Origin: DASPWV01 sp046726375
Lineage (GTDB): Bacteria > Acidobacteriota > Vicinamibacteria > Vicinamibacterales > UBA2999
Reading direction: 5' to 3'
NCBI GenBank assembly: GCA_046726375.1
Contig: JBKPAJ010000021.1
Span: forward strand, 1 to 64,000
Length of the DNA: 64,000 nt
Shown here piece by piece: positions 27,131 through 34,659 of the stretch (position 1 is its first letter; each line of letters begins with the position of its first letter). The notes beneath the pieces are model-generated. The model was not told the origin of the DNA. It ran no database searches and saw only the letters and a program-made list of their open reading frames with translations. The position numbers and the translations under genes are program-made.

Positions 27131-27865
27131 ATGCGCGAGCCCTCGGCATCCACAGCCACCGCCGCACCCGTCTTTTCCATCCGCGGCGTCACGAAGACCT
27201 ATCACATGGGCGAAGTCGACGTTCAGGCTCTGCGCGGCGTCGATCTCGATCTCAATGAATCAGAGCTCGTCGTTCTGCTGGGGCCGTCCGGCAGCGGCAA
27301 GTCGACATTACTGAATATCATCGGCGGCCTCGACACGCCGACCGCCGGACAGGTGGTGTACCGCGGCCGCGATCTGACGGCTGCCGAGGAGCATCAGCTC
27401 ACGGAGTATCGCCGCCATCATGTCGGATTCGTGTTCCAGTTCTACAACCTGATTCCCAGTCTAACCGCCCGCGAGAACGTTGCCCTGGTCACCGAGATCG
27501 TCGAGCATCCGCTTCGTCCGGAAGAGGCGCTCGGTCTTGTCGGACTCGCCGAACGTCTGGATCATTTCCCCGCACAGCTCTCCGGCGGTGAACAGCAACG
27601 CGTGGCCATTGCACGTGCGATCGCAAAGCGGCCAGAGGTGCTGCTCTGCGACGAACCGACCGGCGCGCTGGATATTTCCACCGGCATAGTCGTGCTCGAA
27701 GCGATCGCGCGCGTGAACCGCGAGCTGGGCACCTGCACCGCGCTGATTACTCACAACGCCGCCATCGCGGCGATGTCCGATCGCGTCGTTCGCCTTGCCG
27801 ATGGTCATATCGTGTCCATCGACACCAACACTCACAAGGTGCGGCCGGACGAGCTCCAATGGTGA
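27131..27865 (+). CDS. ABC transporter ATPase, MacB/LolD type
   Basis: 244 residues with every motif of an active ABC ATPase: Walker A GPSGSGKST (51-59), Q-loop in VFQFYNLIPSLT (101-112), signature LSGGEQQ (150-156), Walker B LLCDEPTGALD (171-181) and the H-loop His in ALITHN. The tightly spaced Q-loop sequence is typical of the lipoprotein/macrolide export (type VII, MacB/LolCDE) branch. It is the first gene of a three-gene operon with the FtsX permease (7-bp gap) and the membrane-fusion adaptor (8-bp overlap). The ribosome-binding site is weak, so the exact start is less certain. Confidence 0.93.
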   Translation: MREPSASTATAAPVFSIRGVTKTYHMGEVDVQALRGVDLDLNESELVVLLGPSGSGKSTLLNIIGGLDTPTAGQVVYRGRDLTAAEEHQLTEYRRHHVGFVFQFYNLIPSLTARENVALVTEIVEHPLRPEEALGLVGLAERLDHFPAQLSGGEQQRVAIARAIAKRPEVLLCDEPTGALDISTGIVVLEAIARVNRELGTCTALITHNAAIAAMSDRVVRLADGHIVSIDTNTHKVRPDELQW

Positions 27866-27872
27866 CGCGGGC

Positions 27873-30245
27873 ATGACAGTTACGGCGCTCAATCGCAAAC
27901 TCCTGCGCGATTTGTGGGAGATGAAAGGCCAGGCGGTGGCGATCGCGCTGGTCATCGGGTCGGGCGTTGCGATGTTCGTCATGTACCTATCGAATTTCGA
28001 TTCGCTCCGGCGCACGCAGGTGACTTACTACGAGCGGCAGCGCTTCGCCGACGTGTTCGCCTCCGTGAAGCGTGCGCCGCGACGGCTGGAGGACCGCATC
28101 GCCGCGCTCCCTGGCGTCGAGGCGGTCGAGACACGCGTCGTCGCCGACGTCGTGCTCGACATTCCTGACATGACCGAACCGGCGTCGGGCCGTCTCGTCT
28201 CGCTGCCACGCGGCGGCATGCGGCCACGCTTGAATGATGTGTTCCTGCGCCACGGCCGGTGGATCGATCCGGCACGGCCGGACGAAGTGCTCGCGAGCGA
28301 AGCGTTCGTGCTGGCGCACGGTTTCGTGCCCGGCGATCGGATCGCGGCCGTGATTAACGGACGCCGGCGCTACCTGCAGATTGTCGGCGTGGGGCTTTCG
28401 CCGGAATACGTCTACAGCATCCGGCCTGGCGAACTCATTCCGGATGATCGCCGTTTCGGGATCTTCTGGATGGACGAGCGCGCTCTCGGTGCTGCCTTCG
28501 ACATGGAAGGCGGTTTCGATGACGTCGCTCTCGCGCTGGCGCCCGGCGCCTCCCCGACCGAGGCCATTGCCGGCCTCGACCGGCTGCTTGCGCCGTACGG
28601 CGGTCTCGGTGCGATTCCTCGTGCGCTGCAGATTTCGCACTGGACGCTCGACAACGAGCTGCGCCAACTTCAAAATTTCGGCTTCATCATCCCGGTGATC
28701 TTTCTTGGCGTGGCGGCGTTTCTCCTAAACGTCGCGCTCACCCGCGCGCTCGCGATTCAGCGCCCGCAGATCGCGGCGCTGAAGGCGCTTGGCTACAGCA
28801 ACGGGGAGTTGGCGTGGCACTACGTCAAGTGGGCACTCCTCATCGCGTCGCTCGGCGCGCTGCTCGGTATCGCGGTGGGCAGTTGGCTCGGCTCGGCGAT
28901 GATTTCGTTATACAACCAGTATTTTCGCTTCCCGATCCTCTACTACCGCCTCTCGCCGGGTGTTGCGATGGGTGCGGCTCTCGTCAGCCTCGTCGCTGGT
29001 GCGTTGGGCGCGTTCGGCGCGGTGCGCCGAGCCGTGCGTGTGCCGCCGGCCGAAGCGATGCGGCCGGAACCACCGGCGCGATACCGCACCAGCCTGGTTG
29101 AACGCGCCTGGCTGCGCCGGCGGATCGCGAATGCGAGCCGGATGGTCCTGCGCAACCTCGAGCGGCAACCTTTCCGCACACTTGCATCGGTCGTCGGCAT
29201 CGCCTTCGCCGTCGCGATTCTCGTCGTCGGGTTGTTCTTCATCGATGCGATGAACCTTTTGATGGAGATGCAGTTCGCGGTCGCGCAGCGGCAGGACGTC
29301 AACGTCACGTTTACGGAACCGGTGTCGGCGAGAGCGCTGCATGAAATCGAGTCGCTGCCTGGCGTGATCCGGGCCGAGCCGTCCCGATCGGTGCCGGCCC
29401 GCATTCAGGTGGGTTACCGTTCGCGGCAAGTCGCGGTGGTCGGTTTGCCGGCGGCACCCGATCTCAATCGCGTCGTCGATCGATCAGGCCGCATAGTTAC
29501 GCTGCCGCTCGACGGCTTGGTGCTCTCGAAGACGCTCGCCAACATCCTGGGCGTCAAGACCGGTGATGTCATCCGCCTCGAGGTGCTCGAGGGCGAGCGT
29601 CCCATCCGCGACGTCGTGATTGCCGATTTAGTGGACGAGTACATGGGTCTGTCGGTTTACATGCACATCGACGCGCTCCACAGGCTGATGCGTGAAGGTG
29701 ACACGTTGTCCGGCGCGTATCTGGAAATCGACAGCGCACTCGAGGACGCGCTGTTCAAGCGGCTCAAGACGACACCTGCCGTAGCCGGCGTGGCCACTAC
29801 ACGTGCGGCGCTCGAGAGCTTTCGCAAGACGATGGCGCAGAACATGAGCATCATGACGACGATGAACATTGTGTTCGCCGCGATCATCGCCTTCGGTGTC
29901 GTCTACAACGCTGCTCGCATCTCGCTCTCGGAGCGAAGCCGCGAGCTCGCAAGCCTCCGCGTACTTGGCTTCACGATTGCTGAGATTTCATCCATCCTGC
30001 TCGGCGAGCTCGCCATCGTGACGCTGGCTGCGTTGCCGCTGGGTGCGGTCATTGGATACGGGCTGGCGAGATGGATTGTGAACGCGTTCGACAATGAGGT
30101 GTATCGCTTCCCATTCATCGTGACGCCGCAATCAGTAGCCTTGGCGTCGCTGACGGTGATCGTCGCCGCTGTGGTTTCAGGCTTGGTCGTCCGCCGCAGG
30201 CTCGATCGCCTCGACCTGGTGGGAGTGTTGAAGACCCGTGAATAG
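27873..30245 (+). CDS. FtsX-family ABC permease
   Basis: 790 residues from ATG 27873, 7 bp after the ATPase stop. It opens with RKLLRDLWEMKGQAVAIALV and the first helix (about 18-38), followed by a large extracytoplasmic domain (40-260), an FtsX unit with three helices (about 270-400), a linker, a second extracytoplasmic domain and a second FtsX unit (about 665-785) closing with RLDRLDLVGVLKTRE. Duplicated extracytoplasmic domains with FtsX units are seen in LolCE-like and DevC-like exporters. With the ATPase and adaptor it forms a tripartite exporter; the cargo is unknown. The end overlaps the GTG of the next gene. Confidence 0.9.
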   Translation: MTVTALNRKLLRDLWEMKGQAVAIALVIGSGVAMFVMYLSNFDSLRRTQVTYYERQRFADVFASVKRAPRRLEDRIAALPGVEAVETRVVADVVLDIPDMTEPASGRLVSLPRGGMRPRLNDVFLRHGRWIDPARPDEVLASEAFVLAHGFVPGDRIAAVINGRRRYLQIVGVGLSPEYVYSIRPGELIPDDRRFGIFWMDERALGAAFDMEGGFDDVALALAPGASPTEAIAGLDRLLAPYGGLGAIPRALQISHWTLDNELRQLQNFGFIIPVIFLGVAAFLLNVALTRALAIQRPQIAALKALGYSNGELAWHYVKWALLIASLGALLGIAVGSWLGSAMISLYNQYFRFPILYYRLSPGVAMGAALVSLVAGALGAFGAVRRAVRVPPAEAMRPEPPARYRTSLVERAWLRRRIANASRMVLRNLERQPFRTLASVVGIAFAVAILVVGLFFIDAMNLLMEMQFAVAQRQDVNVTFTEPVSARALHEIESLPGVIRAEPSRSVPARIQVGYRSRQVAVVGLPAAPDLNRVVDRSGRIVTLPLDGLVLSKTLANILGVKTGDVIRLEVLEGERPIRDVVIADLVDEYMGLSVYMHIDALHRLMREGDTLSGAYLEIDSALEDALFKRLKTTPAVAGVATTRAALESFRKTMAQNMSIMTTMNIVFAAIIAFGVVYNAARISLSERSRELASLRVLGFTIAEISSILLGELAIVTLAALPLGAVIGYGLARWIVNAFDNEVYRFPFIVTPQSVALASLTVIVAAVVSGLVVRRRLDRLDLVGVLKTRE

Positions 30246-31443
30246 CAAACGGCTGATTCGCGTGATCCGGAATCGCACGCTGTGGGCCGCCGTTGCAGTG
30301 GTTGGTGTTCTGCTGGCCGTGGCGCTCTGGCCGACATCCGTTGCCGTTGATGTGGCGCCGATCGAGCGCGGGTTGTTAGAGGTCACGGTGGACGAGGAGG
30401 GAGAGACGCGCGTGCGCGATCGTTTTGTGGTGTCGGCACCAGTCTCCGGACGCGTCCTCCGCATCGAGATCGAGCCAGGCGACACCGTGGCCAAGGGCGC
30501 GACGATCGCGACGATCGCGCCGGCCGCGTCTACGCTGCTCGATCCCCGCACGCGCGCCGAAGCCTCGGCCCGCGTGCAAGCGGCGCAAGCAGCCGTCGGT
30601 CGCGCACGGGCGGAGATGCAGCGCGCGCGGGCAGCGCTCGATCTGGCAGTTGCCGAAGCGCGGCGCGCGCGCGATCTCGGCGAGCTCATTTCCAAGCAAG
30701 AACGCGATCTTCGTGAGAACCAGGCGCGCGTCGCAGAAGAGGAATTCAAGGCGGGAGCATTCGCGGTGCGCGCGGCGGAGGAAGAGCTGCGCGCCGCCCG
30801 CGCCCAGTTGATGGCCGACGGCGTTGGTGGCGCCTCCGGCGATCAGATCACCGTGCGCGCGCCGGTGGACGGTGTCGTTCTCAAGCGCCTGCGAGAGAGC
30901 GAATCGGTGGTGGCGGCAGGCGAACCGCTGCTCGAAATCGCCAATCGCAAGCAGCTCGAGATTGTTTCCGATCTGCTTTCAACGGATGCGGTCAGAGTCA
31001 AGCCTGGCGATCCCGTTCGCATCGAGCAATGGGGCGGCGAGCGCGCGCTCGCCGGTCGAGTGCGGCGCATCGAGCCCGCGGGCTTCACCAAGATCTCGGC
31101 GCTTGGCGTGGAGGAGCAGCGCGTGAATGTGATCGTCGACTTCGACGATCCCGCTGCGGCGTCGAGCAGGCTCGGCGACGGTTATCGCGTCGAAGTGCGC
31201 GTTGTGATCTGGCAAAAGGATGGCGTACTGAAGGCGCCTACGAGCAGCCTGTTCCGCCACGGCGACGGCTTTGCGGTCTTCGTCGTTGACGACGGCAAAG
31301 CGCGATTGCAGCCGGTCCAGGTCGGACAGCGCAACGGGCTCGAGGCCGAAATTCTCAGCGGGCGCAACGAGGGTGATGTCGTCGTCGTGCACCCGCCGGA
31401 CACGCTGTCAGACGGCACGCGGGTCACGGTGCGGGAAAATTAA
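30238..31443 (+). CDS. Periplasmic adaptor (HlyD/RND-type membrane fusion protein)
   Basis: 401 residues starting with GTG 30238, overlapping the permease stop by 8 bp. An N-terminal anchor helix (about 14-31, LWAAVAVVGVLLAVALWP) is followed by the first half of the lipoyl domain (VVSAPVSGRVLRIEIEPGDTV), a long Ala/Glu/Arg coiled coil (about 100-190), the second lipoyl half (ITVRAPVDGVVLKRL) and beta-barrel segments ending VVVVHPPDTLSDGTRVTV. It would link the ATPase/FtsX pump to an outer-membrane channel. No TolC-type gene belongs to this operon, so the channel must be shared, perhaps with the NodT protein at 56.3 kb. Confidence 0.92.
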   Translation: MNSKRLIRVIRNRTLWAAVAVVGVLLAVALWPTSVAVDVAPIERGLLEVTVDEEGETRVRDRFVVSAPVSGRVLRIEIEPGDTVAKGATIATIAPAASTLLDPRTRAEASARVQAAQAAVGRARAEMQRARAALDLAVAEARRARDLGELISKQERDLRENQARVAEEEFKAGAFAVRAAEEELRAARAQLMADGVGGASGDQITVRAPVDGVVLKRLRESESVVAAGEPLLEIANRKQLEIVSDLLSTDAVRVKPGDPVRIEQWGGERALAGRVRRIEPAGFTKISALGVEEQRVNVIVDFDDPAAASSRLGDGYRVEVRVVIWQKDGVLKAPTSSLFRHGDGFAVFVVDDGKARLQPVQVGQRNGLEAEILSGRNEGDVVVVHPPDTLSDGTRVTVREN

Positions 31444-31686
31444 GGTCGGTTCGGCCTCGGCGTCTGAAAACGTTCCTTCGGCGAGGGCGGCTGAATAGTA
31501 TTGGCGCGCCAGCGCTAGGTCGCCCATTTTCGCGGCCGCTCTGGCCATCCCGAGCAGAGCGGGGGTGCGTTTGTGCCGTGAGCCAGCGTCACTTCCACCG
31601 CTAGTCTATAGGCTAGCGTCGGACTCCCGCGCGAGTTCAGTACCTCGCGCCCTTCGCTGCGCGCGATTCGCAGCTCCATGGTTCCC

Positions 31687-32682
31687 CTATTTCGCGATGC
31701 GCTCCGCCGTTTCCGCGAGGCGGGTTGCGTAACCCATCTCGTTGTCATACCAAGCAGCCATGGATAGCAATTCACCCTGGATCGCGGTGAGCGGGAGATC
31801 GACGATCGACGAATGCGGATCGCCGACGATGCGAGATGACGCCCATTCGTTTTCCAGGACAGACATCACGCCTTTAAGGGGTAAAACACCGGCCGCCTTG
31901 CGGAACGCATCGTTCACTTCTTCGACGGTCACCGGGCGCTCGGTGAGCAGGTTCAGCTCGGCGATGCTGGCGGTGCGCGTGGGAACGCGATAGGCTTTGC
32001 CCGAAATCTTGAGACCCTTCCAGATGAAGGCCAGAGCGCGCGCTGCGCCGGACGAAGACGGGATGATGTTCTCGGCCGCCGCCCACGAATCGCGGCGATC
32101 CTTCATCGGCTGGTCGGTCAGCGACTGCGTATTAGTGTAGGCATGGACCGTCGAGAACAGGCCATACTTGATGCCGAAGTTCTCGATCACCACCTTGACC
32201 ACGGGCGCGAGCGCGTTGGTCGTGCAGCTCGCCATGCTGACGATCTTGTGTCTCCCCGGGTCGAACGTCTCGAGGTTGATGCCGGGCAACAGCACCGCGT
32301 CACAGTCGTCCTGCGTCTTGCTCGGCGCGCTCACGAGCACGCGTTTGGCGCCAGCATCAAGATGGGCCTGGGCGCCGGGACGCGTGCTCGCCCGACCGGT
32401 GCAATCGATCACCAGGTCGACGCCGAGCGCCCTCCAGTCCGGCAGGGCCTTCATCGAGTCGACGTAAGGGATTTCGCGACCACCGATGGCGAAGCAATCC
32501 CCTTTCGTGGCGACTGGCTCAGGCCAACGCCCATAGTTGGAATCGACCTCGAAGAGCGCGGCCAGCGTCTGGATGTCCTTGATATCGGAGATCGATACGG
32601 GGACGAACAAACCGTCCTTGAGTGCCACCTTCATCAACGAACGGCCGATACGGCCAAAACCATGAATTGCGATCCTCGTCAT
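31687..32682 (-). CDS. gap: Glyceraldehyde-3-phosphate dehydrogenase, type I
   Basis: 331 residues from ATG 32682, which has GAGGAG 8 nt upstream. The NAD-binding start IAIHGFGRIGRSL and Asp33 after the second strand favour NAD over NADP. Catalytic Cys153 lies in SMASCTTNALAP; later family blocks are AYTNTQSLTDQP, the GAARALAFIWKGLKISGKAYRVP region (His and Arg region shortened from the usual LTGMAFRVP) and WYDNEMGYATRLAE. It catalyses NAD-dependent oxidation and phosphorylation of glyceraldehyde 3-phosphate. It is the last gene of the PTS block, 157 bp after the IIC-IIB gene, which suggests coupling of glycolysis to sugar uptake. Confidence 0.9.
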   Translation of the reverse strand: MTRIAIHGFGRIGRSLMKVALKDGLFVPVSISDIKDIQTLAALFEVDSNYGRWPEPVATKGDCFAIGGREIPYVDSMKALPDWRALGVDLVIDCTGRASTRPGAQAHLDAGAKRVLVSAPSKTQDDCDAVLLPGINLETFDPGRHKIVSMASCTTNALAPVVKVVIENFGIKYGLFSTVHAYTNTQSLTDQPMKDRRDSWAAAENIIPSSSGAARALAFIWKGLKISGKAYRVPTRTASIAELNLLTERPVTVEEVNDAFRKAAGVLPLKGVMSVLENEWASSRIVGDPHSSIVDLPLTAIQGELLSMAAWYDNEMGYATRLAETAERIAK

Positions 32683-32838
32683 GATGTTTCTCCTCAACTC
32701 GATTCGAATGTGACATAGCGGGTGGTGAGCTGAATCGCATCGCCGAGCGCAAATTGCGCAGCGGGCGAAAGAATGCGTTCACGATTCCATCGCATTCGCG
32801 TGCGGCATGAACATGTTGAAGGAAACGCGCTGACATCT

Positions 32839-34659
32839 TCAGGCGACGCTCTTGCCCAGTTCCGTCGCCGCTGCACCGGTCTCTGAACCGGCGAGTTGGC
32901 CACGCATTTCGGCGGCGTACTGGTCCGCGTTGAGGCCCACGAGGAGGTGAAGCGTCTGAGCGCTCACTCTCACCAGGGCGGCGACGCCCTCCGCGCGTAG
33001 CGCTGCTTCGCGCACCTGCCCCTCGTCGCGCACGATCACTCGCAGGCGAGTCTCGGCGCAGCCATCGACACGGACGATGTTCGGCTTGCCGCCGAGCGCG
33101 GCGATGTAGGCGCTGACGCGCCGCGGCGCATCGGGATCGCGCAGGCGCGGCTGCAGCCCCGCGGCTACCGGCGTCTTCACCGGCGAGGGTTCCTCGATCT
33201 CGTCGGCTTCGGGCCCTGCACTCTTCAGATACTCCTCCATCTCGGTCTTCAGGTTCTCGCTGCGCGTGCCGAAGATCGCCTGCATCCCGTCGCCGACCAC
33301 GACCACGCCGACAGCACCGAGCGCCTTGAGCTTCTCGGGACTGGCCTGAGTCACATCCACGAGCGTAACGCGCAGCCGCGTGATGCATGCATCGAGACTG
33401 ACGATATTCGATCGTCCGCCGAAGCCGCGAACGAGCTGGAGCGCGAACTGGTCGGCGGACACCGCCCGCGCGGTCTTGCCCGCCTCTAGCACTTCGCGGC
33501 CCGGCGTCGGCAGGTTGAACCGACGGATCGCGAAGGAGAAGATGCCGTAGTACATCGCCGCCCAAATCGGCCCGATCGCCAGGAGCCACAACGCGCCATG
33601 CGACTTCGGGAAGAGCACGATGTAGTCGATCAGCCCGTGCGAGAAGGTGAAACCGTGCTTGATGTCCAACGCCACGCACAGGAAGTACGCCATTCCGGCG
33701 AGCACGGCATGGACGACGTAGAGCATCGGGGCGACGAAGAGGAAGGCAAACTCGATGGGCTCGGTGATGCCTGTGAGGAATGCGGTAAGCGCCGCTGAAA
33801 TCATGAGGCCGCCCGCTGCCCGGCGCTGTTCCGGCCTCGCGGCGCGCCACATCGCGATCGCCGCCGCCGGAAGACCCCACATCTTGAACAGGTAGCCGCC
33901 GGTCATGTGGCCCGCCGTCGGATCACCGGCGATGAAACGCGCGATTTCTCCGTGCACCACCGCGCCGGTGGTTGGATCTGCGTAATCGCCAGCTTGGAAG
34001 AAGAACGGGACGTTCCACACGTGGTGAAGGCCGAACGGGATCAGCGCGCGCTCGACCACTCCGTAAATGGTGAAGGCCAGCGCAGGTCGCTCGTGTACGG
34101 CCCAGTGAGAGAACCGATCGATCCCGCCGCCAATCGGTGGCCAGATCACGATCAGCACGGCGCCGAGAGCGATGGCGGCAAATGCCGTGATGATGGGCAC
34201 CGACCGTTTGCCGGCAAAGAAGCCGAGATAACTCGGGAGCTGGAGCCGATAGAAGCGATTGAACACGGCCGCGGCAATGAGTCCCACGAGGATGCCGCCG
34301 AAGACGCCGGTCTCGATCGACGGAATGCCCATGAGGGACGTTGTCTCGATGCCGAGGAGCTTCGCGAACGTTCCCATCGCGGCGAGAAAGACGACAAAGC
34401 CCACGGTGCCGGCGAGCGCGGACACGCCGTCGTTGTCCGTGAGCCCGATCGCGACGCCGATGGCAAAGAGCAAGGGAAGGTTCCCGAAGATTGCGTTGCC
34501 AGACGTCGCCATGACCTGCGAGACGGTCTCGGGCAGCCATGAGAAGTTCGCGCTCCCGACGCCGAGCAGAATGCCGGCGACGGGCAGCACGGACACCGGC
34601 AACATCATGCATTTGCCGATCTTCTGGAGAAGCGAAAAAGCGTGCTGGAAGGTGCTCAT
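32839..34659 (-). CDS. PTS permease IIC-IIB-IIB', glucose/N-acetylglucosamine class
   Basis: 606 residues. The start at 34659 overlaps the upstream EI stop as ATGA and is followed by the typical FQHAFSLLQKIGKCMMLPVSVLP. The IIC domain (about 1-380) has ten hydrophobic helices, GLHHVWNVPFF (210-220) and LTGITEPIEF (295-304), marking the Glc/GlcNAc branch. A first IIB domain (about 400-480) carries the phosphorylated Cys425 in LDACITRLRV. A second IIB-like domain (about 512-590) carries Cys534 in VDGCAETRLRV. A IIA domain, common at the C-terminus of NagE, is absent here and is supplied by the fused upstream protein. The sugar is imported and phosphorylated; GlcNAc or a glucose-like sugar is most likely. 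Confidence 0.9.
   Translation of the reverse strand: MSTFQHAFSLLQKIGKCMMLPVSVLPVAGILLGVGSANFSWLPETVSQVMATSGNAIFGNLPLLFAIGVAIGLTDNDGVSALAGTVGFVVFLAAMGTFAKLLGIETTSLMGIPSIETGVFGGILVGLIAAAVFNRFYRLQLPSYLGFFAGKRSVPIITAFAAIALGAVLIVIWPPIGGGIDRFSHWAVHERPALAFTIYGVVERALIPFGLHHVWNVPFFFQAGDYADPTTGAVVHGEIARFIAGDPTAGHMTGGYLFKMWGLPAAAIAMWRAARPEQRRAAGGLMISAALTAFLTGITEPIEFAFLFVAPMLYVVHAVLAGMAYFLCVALDIKHGFTFSHGLIDYIVLFPKSHGALWLLAIGPIWAAMYYGIFSFAIRRFNLPTPGREVLEAGKTARAVSADQFALQLVRGFGGRSNIVSLDACITRLRVTLVDVTQASPEKLKALGAVGVVVVGDGMQAIFGTRSENLKTEMEEYLKSAGPEADEIEEPSPVKTPVAAGLQPRLRDPDAPRRVSAYIAALGGKPNIVRVDGCAETRLRVIVRDEGQVREAALRAEGVAALVRVSAQTLHLLVGLNADQYAAEMRGQLAGSETGAAATELGKSVA

Noticed and set aside
31599..31618. Short inverted repeat CGCTAG-N8-CTAGCG between convergent genes
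   Set aside because: A 6-bp stem without a T-tract; may help end transcription but is not distinguishable from chance.
32519..33880. Long minus-strand frame of 453 codons inside the PTS permease
   Set aside because: It is Arg/Ala-rich, has no domain, and overlaps a gene with clear PTS motifs in another frame; a GC-rich shadow.
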